A stretch of DNA of 64,000 nucleotides, taken from NCBI RefSeq assembly GCF_021412625.1, contig NZ_JAKCFI010000005.1, positions 722,233 to 786,232 on the forward strand. The letters are read 5' to 3'. Made by a program: the position numbers and the translations under genes. Below, piece by piece: positions 60,015 to 64,000 of the stretch; position 1 is the stretch's first letter; each line of letters opens with the position of its first letter. The notes under the pieces were generated by a model. That model ran no database searches and had not been told where the DNA came from. It saw nothing but the letters and a program-made list of their open reading frames with translations. Origin of the DNA: Myxococcus stipitatus. GTDB taxonomy: Bacteria; Myxococcota; Myxococcia; Myxococcales; Myxococcaceae.

Positions 60015-60695
60015 TCACTCGACCTCGCGACCGAGCTGCTCGGGATGCACGAGGGTGATTTGACCGCCCTCATAGGAGACCAATCCCTCCCGAACGAAGA
60101 AGCGCAACCACTTGTTGGCGCTCTCCCGCGTGAGGCCACACAGGTTGGCCAGCTCCGTCTGGGTGAGCTTCTGGGCGATGACGACCCCCTCGGGGCCCGG
60201 GCGCCCCACGTGCTGGGCCAGGTCCAGCAGCACCCGGACCAACCGCGCGCGGGCGTCGAGGAATGTGGTGTCATGAACAATCTGGGTGACCCGGCGCACC
60301 AGCCGGCTGAGGGTCGTGAGCAGCCCCAACGCCACCTGGGGGCGTATCGCGAGGTAGCGCTGGAAGTCCTCGCGCCGCAGGCGCAGCACTTCGACCTCCT
60401 CCCGAGCCACCGCGTCTGTGGAACGCGGGGCGCCATCGAGGAGCGCGAGTTCACCGAAGAAGTCTCCACGCTCCAGCAGCGCGAGGATGACCTCCTTTCC
60501 CTCGGACGAACTCAGTCGGATGGCGACCTGTCCCCTGCGCAGGATGTGGAGCGCCGTCCCCACGTCTCCCTGATGGAAGATGACCTCTCCGCGCACGTAG
60601 CGGCGGGACGTCATGAGCGTCGAGAGATGCTCCAGTTCCTCACGAGGCAGACTCTCGAAGAGGGGGATCCGCGCAAGCAGCTCTGCGTAGGACAT
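60015..60695 (-). CDS. Crp/Fnr-family transcriptional regulator
   Basis: A 226-residue regulator. Residues about 11-130 are the cyclic-nucleotide-binding beta-roll: Ile-Phe-His-Gln-Gly-Asp, and Gly-Asp-Phe-Phe-Gly-Glu-Leu-Ala-Leu-Leu-Asp-Gly-Ala-Pro-Arg-Ser, the phosphate-binding cassette. Residues about 165-205 form the winged helix-turn-helix with Leu-Cys-Gly-Leu-Thr-Arg-Glu-Ser-Ala-Asn-Lys as recognition helix. The intact Arg-Ser of the cassette suggests it may bind cAMP or a similar ligand. It is divergent from a truncated TPR/cyclic-nucleotide-binding gene. Its targets are not evident from the sequence. Confidence 0.9.
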   Translation of the reverse strand: MSYAELLARIPLFESLPREELEHLSTLMTSRRYVRGEVIFHQGDVGTALHILRRGQVAIRLSSSEGKEVILALLERGDFFGELALLDGAPRSTDAVAREEVEVLRLRREDFQRYLAIRPQVALGLLTTLSRLVRRVTQIVHDTTFLDARARLVRVLLDLAQHVGRPGPEGVVIAQKLTQTELANLCGLTRESANKWLRFFVREGLVSYEGGQITLVHPEQLGREVE

Positions 60696-60900
60696 GGCGT
60701 CCTCCAGGGGCGGTGGCTGAAAGGGATTGTAGCCGCTCCTGGCCCGCGCGTTCTGTGAGGGCCTTCACACTCCGCCGAACCCTGGACCCGGCAATGCCTC
60801 CTGTCGATGCATTCACAGCCAGGGTGTGAGCGCCTTCACTGCCGCGCGCCGTGCCAGCACTACCTTGAGGAGACCCTCGCGGTGGATGACTGGAGCCCCC

Positions 60901-61671
60901 ATGCCTTTCCTCCCCCAACCGACATGCCCGACCTTTCCCGAGACTCCACGCACGCGGAGGTTCGGCGCATCGAGGACTGGCGTCGAACGAGTTCCCAGCC
61001 AGGAGGACCCCAGGAGTCGTAGCGCGGAGCTCTTCGCCACGGGAGGCCTGGAAGGAGCACTCGCCGCCTTGCGCGACGCGGCCGAGGCGTCTTCCGAGGA
61101 TGTCTTCGCCAGGAAGCGGGTGGCGGACATGCTGCTGCGCCTGGGACGGACGCGCGAGGCCGTGGACGAGTACCAGGTCGTCGCCGCGGCCTGGGCGCGA
61201 CAAGGCATGCTGCGACAGGCGATCGCCGTGTGCCGGATCATCCTCCAACTCGACATGGGAGACGCCAGCACGCGTTGGCTGTTCCGGGAGCTCCATGCCC
61301 GCAGCGGCCTTCCGGTCCCCGCGCTCTTCCCAGACGCGTCGGGGTATCCCTCCGAGAGACGATCGGAGGTGAGGTCAATCCCCGCTCCGGCCTACGCCGT
61401 GGACGGCGCCCTGCAAGGCAGTCCGTTCTTCGCCGAGCTGCCTTGCACGTTACGGATGGCGGTGGAGAACGCCGTGACGCCGGTCTCCTTGCGGTCGGGG
61501 GAGACGGTCCTCACGCGTGGCGCCCCGGCGGAGGCGCTCTTCGTCATCCGCAGAGGCGCCGAGCGGCTGGCGCGCACCGCGCGGCTCCTGACAGAGCGAC
61601 GGCACGGACGGGCCACGGGGGCTCTCGCCGCCAGCGACAAACCACCACGCGAATCGACACCGTGTCCCTGA
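60901..61671 (+). pseudogene. Truncated TPR / cyclic-nucleotide-binding protein gene
   Basis: A 256-residue open frame. Residues about 40-135 match the N-terminal TPR-like part common in myxobacterial cyclic-nucleotide-binding proteins: Glu-Leu-Phe-Ala-Thr-Gly-Gly-Leu-Glu-Gly-Ala-Leu, Leu-Leu-Arg-Leu-Gly-Arg-Thr-Arg-Glu-Ala, Ala-Ile-Ala-Val-Cys-Arg-Ile-Ile-Leu-Gln-Leu. A cyclic-nucleotide-binding domain then begins (about 190-225, Leu-Phe-Val-Ile-Arg-Arg-Gly). It then changes into an Arg-rich tail with no domain character and stops, so most of the binding domain is missing. A frameshift or truncation is the likely cause. ATG at 60901 and a TTG-like earlier start are both possible. It may be inactive. 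Confidence 0.55.
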
Positions 61672-61681
61672 CGCTCGACCC

Positions 61682-62269
61682 TCAGTGAACTTCGCGAGGC
61701 TCGGTCACACGCTCGAACGACACACCCAGGTTCCCGACTCGTTCGAGCGCGTTCTTGACCTCCTCCGACACGATGAACGCGGTCTTGAACTTCTTGAGCC
61801 GAAAGACCTGCGCGCCTTCAGTCTTCGTGGGGTCGATGCGCAGGCCGTAAATCCAACGGTACTCTCCTTCATATTCAGGGGGCGAGTCATCCTCGCCATA
61901 ATGCTGCACCTCCCGGCACCGTGCCTCGTCTATGGCATCAACCACTTTGATTGCATTGACAACAAAGTGCCGTTCGGACTCGCTATCCACCGTCACCGGA
62001 AACAATTGGACGTCGTCGGGTGCCAGTGTTCTGAAAACGTTCGCGAGTGCTTCGCTGCCGATGGGCGTTTCCTCTACCCCCGCGAACACGAACGCGCGCG
62101 TCTTACCAGGATGTGAAATCCGGGCCTTGATGGGTCCAGGCTCTGGAAGGGCGCGCCCATCCGTGAACAGCCAAGGCTCGTCAAACGCCTCACCAGAATC
62201 CCGTATCGGCGTCTTGAGAAGCCACTGGGGCACATCGCCAAGTTTCACCCAATAGAAGTTCCGTTCCAC
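61682..62269 (-). CDS. Imm11-family (DUF1629-like) immunity protein, SitI-like
   Basis: A 195-residue protein. It begins (GTG) Glu-Arg-Asn-Phe-Tyr-Trp-Val-Lys-Leu and has Pro-Trp-Leu-Phe-Thr-Asp-Gly, then Leu-Phe-Pro-Val-Thr-Val-Asp and a Phe-Val-Val-Asn-Ala-Ile-Lys-Val-Val-Asp-Ala-Ile-Asp segment typical of the DUF1629/Imm11 group. These are immunity proteins that neutralise a cognate toxin. Here the toxin gene is directly upstream: its stop at 62279 lies 9 bases from this start, and GAGGGCAGG supplies the ribosome-binding site. It is expected to be cytoplasmic and to bind the toxin's AHH domain. The DNA here is visibly less GC-rich than the surroundings, suggesting acquisition. Confidence 0.82.
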   Translation of the reverse strand: MERNFYWVKLGDVPQWLLKTPIRDSGEAFDEPWLFTDGRALPEPGPIKARISHPGKTRAFVFAGVEETPIGSEALANVFRTLAPDDVQLFPVTVDSESERHFVVNAIKVVDAIDEARCREVQHYGEDDSPPEYEGEYRWIYGLRIDPTKTEGAQVFRLKKFKTAFIVSEEVKNALERVGNLGVSFERVTEPREVH

Positions 62270-62278
62270 CCTGCCCTC

Positions 62279-63571
62279 CTACTTCACAATGAAGCTGCGC
62301 AATTCTGAGCCCGGCGTCAGCAACTCATCTGCAATCTTCGCGAGTTCCTTCATCAAATTGGCCCGGCAGCTCTCCGTCGTTCGGCAGCGCGCAACGGAAC
62401 GATTGAGGCGAAGCAGCACCTCGTTGTGATAAAATTCGGGGTGAGGCCCGTCGTGTCCGTTGAGCCGGACCTTGTTTGCCGGGTCCTCCAGGCTCATCCC
62501 AGCCTTCGCGAAGACCTCCTCGCACCTCGGCGTCCAAGGCCCCCCGGTCGTGTCGGCAATGGGGTTCTTGTTCGTGCAGATGTGGTGAACGGGCCCCGCC
62601 TCATCGCCAGGGAACCGCCCTTCCCCGTACATCGCCAGGGCCGCAACAGCTCCGGGCGCCAACGCCACGTTCAGCACACCGACAGCGGGGAGCGCGATGG
62701 ACGTGACGCCACCGCCCATCGCCGCTCCGAGCTGGAACCCCGCTTCAGCCTCGGCGCGTACAGCCGCCTGGGCGAAGGCAGGAAGCTTCGGCCCCTGGGC
62801 CGCCATCGCCCCCTTGCCGCCGAGCGCCATCGTGACGAGCAGCACCAGGACGCGCGTGCCGTTCGTCCCCAGCACCTTTCCGAAGCGGTGGCCGATGTCC
62901 TGTAGCTCGATGACGCTCATCGCCGTCCCCGCAGCATCCCACAGTTGGACGAAGCCACGCCCGATCTCCCAGACCGGCACGACACCGAGGTAGGCCACCA
63001 TCGCCGCCGTCAGCACCACGGCGATGCCCTTCGTGATGGGCTCGGGAAGAGTCATGGTGAGGAACACCGCCAGCGCCGCCGAGGTCACCATGGCCTTGAG
63101 CGCCGCTGGGTTCAGCATCTTGCCGACCTCGGCCTCGACACTCTCCCACACCGTGTCGAGCGCGAAGGACAGCGCCATCAACGTCCGGTCCTTGCGCGAG
63201 AACGTCAGTCCCGTCCCGCCCATCAGGGTCAAGCAGTCGTCGGCATCGGGGCAGATGCGCGCGGACAACGACTCGGGCGAGCTCCCCGAGCCTGAATCCG
63301 CGATCCCCTTCGAGGAGGCGAGCAGCGTCTTGGACCGCACCCACCCTCGTGCATCCGCCTCTTCCGCTTCCCGGAAAGCAACGTCCATCCGCAAGTCGAG
63401 GATGAGTCGAGTGAGGGCCGACTTGAACTCCCCTTCACTGACTTCAACTGGGTCGACGTTGACCGACTCGTGGACGACGCGTCGCCCATCTCCGACATCC
63501 AGATGGACCACGCGGGCCGTGGCACACCCGGTCGCCCAAAGGCTCACAAGCATCAACACGATGAACCGCAT
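62279..63571 (-). CDS. SitA-like lipoprotein toxin with C-terminal AHH nuclease domain
   Basis: A 430-residue protein. The signal ends Leu-Trp-Ala-Thr-Gly-Cys, a lipoprotein start. Residues about 150-215 contain hydrophobic segments (Ala-Val-Phe-Leu-Thr-Met-Thr-Leu-Pro-Glu-Pro; Ala-Val-Val-Leu-Thr-Ala-Ala-Met-Val-Ala-Tyr-Leu) like the conserved region of myxobacterial SitA proteins. The C-terminal domain has Val-His329-His330-Ile-Cys-Thr-Asn-Lys-Asn and a later Asn-Gly-His-Asp-Gly-Pro-His motif, the AHH nuclease pattern. SitA lipoproteins pass between kin cells by outer-membrane exchange and kill recipients lacking the immunity protein; that route is inferred here from architecture. GGGGGA precedes the ATG. 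The immunity gene follows immediately. Confidence 0.85.
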   Translation of the reverse strand: MRFIVLMLVSLWATGCATARVVHLDVGDGRRVVHESVNVDPVEVSEGEFKSALTRLILDLRMDVAFREAEEADARGWVRSKTLLASSKGIADSGSGSSPESLSARICPDADDCLTLMGGTGLTFSRKDRTLMALSFALDTVWESVEAEVGKMLNPAALKAMVTSAALAVFLTMTLPEPITKGIAVVLTAAMVAYLGVVPVWEIGRGFVQLWDAAGTAMSVIELQDIGHRFGKVLGTNGTRVLVLLVTMALGGKGAMAAQGPKLPAFAQAAVRAEAEAGFQLGAAMGGGVTSIALPAVGVLNVALAPGAVAALAMYGEGRFPGDEAGPVHHICTNKNPIADTTGGPWTPRCEEVFAKAGMSLEDPANKVRLNGHDGPHPEFYHNEVLLRLNRSVARCRTTESCRANLMKELAKIADELLTPGSELRSFIVK

Positions 63572-63912
63572 GCAGTCCCCCACCAATACCTCCCAGAAAT
63601 CGAGGTATCCGGCATATTGGCTTTGGGGTCTGACGACCTCGACGACGTCCCGTGGAGGCGGGTCGAGTCCAATGAGTGGCGCAGGCGGCAAGGAAAGACG
63701 AACAGGAAGGCGGAGGAACGCAGCGGCGCCCACAAGCCACGAATTGAGCCTTTGGCCACTGGACGTCTGGATGAGTGAGCGCCAATAGCACTCCCGCGCA
63801 TCATCCAGTTCTGCGCGGCGGCACGCCCCCACCCCCCTGTGTCAGGGAAGTTGTCGCCTCGGCTGACATGCCGAGCTGACGACGCCCTGGGGGCGAGAGC
63901 AGGCAGGAAGCA
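63572..63912. other. Intergenic region between the SitA-like gene and the insertion sequence
   Basis: These 341 bases hold no recognised gene. The part nearest 63571 must carry the promoter of the minus-strand toxin gene, but no clear -35/-10 pair was found. From about 63837 the sequence appears to belong to an insertion sequence end, with a stem-loop (CTCGGC-TGACAT-GCCGAG, 63858-63875) just before the transposase start. Confidence 0.5.
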
Positions 63913-64000
63913 GTGCCGTACACGGATGCATTCAAGGGGCAGATGGTGAAGCGGATGGTGGGCCCGGGCGCGGTGAGCGCGGCCGCGCTGGCCCGTCAGG
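63837..64000 (+). mobile_element. Left end of an IS3-family-like insertion sequence (partial)
   Basis: The element is inferred from the transposase start at 63913 and the non-coding leader before it. A terminus near TGTCAGGGAAGTTGTC (about 63839-63854) is plausible for the left inverted repeat, but the right end is outside the window, so the exact boundary and any target duplication cannot be seen. Confidence 0.5.
63913..64000 (+). CDS. Transposase OrfA, IS3-like (N-terminus only, runs off window)
   Basis: The first 29 residues, from a GTG at 63913, read Pro-Tyr-Thr-Asp-Ala-Phe-Lys-Gly-Gln-Met-Val-Lys-Arg-Met and then Ala-Val-Ser-Ala-Ala-Ala-Leu-Ala-Arg. This is the beginning of the helix-turn-helix of IS3/IS911-type OrfA proteins widely found in myxobacteria. 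AGGAAG lies 5 bases upstream. The protein would bind the element's inverted repeats and, with OrfB, move the element. Only the DNA-binding start is present, so intactness is unknown. Confidence 0.7.
   Translation, partial: MPYTDAFKGQMVKRMVGPGAVSAAALARQ

Noticed and set aside
59828..60469. Upstream extension of the PD-(D/E)XK-like gene through the Crp/Fnr gene region
   Set aside because: It would overlap the Crp/Fnr gene on the same strand in another frame; the residues there are Arg/Ser/Trp-rich shadow sequence.
1..64000. CRISPR array, tRNA or rRNA genes
   Set aside because: No regularly spaced direct repeats with unique spacers and no cloverleaf or rRNA-like sequence were noticed on reading; a dedicated search would be needed to exclude a poorly matching tRNA.

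Overview
The window is very GC-rich, densely coded DNA with strong third-position GC. Gene content points to a myxobacterium, most likely a member of the Myxococcaceae. The evidence is a SitA-like lipoprotein toxin with an Imm11-like partner, a myxobacterial TPR/cyclic-nucleotide-binding gene remnant, and large DUF4157 proteins. The species cannot be named from the sequence alone.

Layout. (1) 1-5185 holds metabolic and accessory genes: a divergent GST / LysR pair, a Gfo/Idh/MocA oxidoreductase, a small unknown gene, a zinc alcohol dehydrogenase and an NmrA-type reductase. (2) 5299-10496 is a compact four-gene operon: a caspase-like peptidase, an unrecognised 507-aa protein, a ComEC-like metallo-beta-lactamase-fold hydrolase and a patatin-like phospholipase. 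It looks like an uncharacterised multi-effector conflict (suicide or defence) module. (3) 10501-19436 carries mostly minus-strand genes: an ECF sigma factor, a rhodanese lipoprotein, a Cys-rich lipoprotein, an outer-membrane protein, a CYP152-type P450 and a phospholipase-D-like putative effector. A DUF2147 gene and an ETHE1-like persulfide dioxygenase lie on the plus strand.

(4) 19862-58277 is a single 38-kb plus-strand operon of 23 genes encoding an extracellular-type contractile injection system (eCIS; PVC/Afp-like). Its contents in order are: a DUF4255 cap/terminator protein, a sheath, a tube, a second sheath, a second tube, a CIS-tube hub protein, split gpD and gpV spike proteins, a 516-aa protein with a C-terminal hydrophobic segment, gp25, gpJ and a propeller-fused gpI protein. 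Next come four successive proteins sharing one N-terminal module, two of which are ~1550-aa tandem paralogues. The operon ends with a 534-aa unknown, a 1378-aa DUF4157 cargo protein with a possible HNH-like toxin tip, an LRR/SUKH-like likely immunity protein, the AAA+ ATPase and a nidogen-domain/kelch protein. No PAAR tip gene or recognisable tape measure was found.

(5) 58358-64000 is an accessory tail: a PD-(D/E)XK-like protein with an unknown partner, a Crp/Fnr regulator, a truncated TPR/cyclic-nucleotide-binding gene, a SitA-like AHH toxin with an Imm11-like immunity protein in visibly lower-GC DNA, and the 5' end of an IS3-type transposase running off the window.

Working model (inference): the operon in region 4 builds a contractile syringe whose tube or spike carries the DUF4157 cargo, with the LRR/SUKH protein protecting the producer and the expanded module proteins plus the NIDO/kelch protein decorating the baseplate or binding targets. 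Regions 2 and 5 add independent conflict systems.
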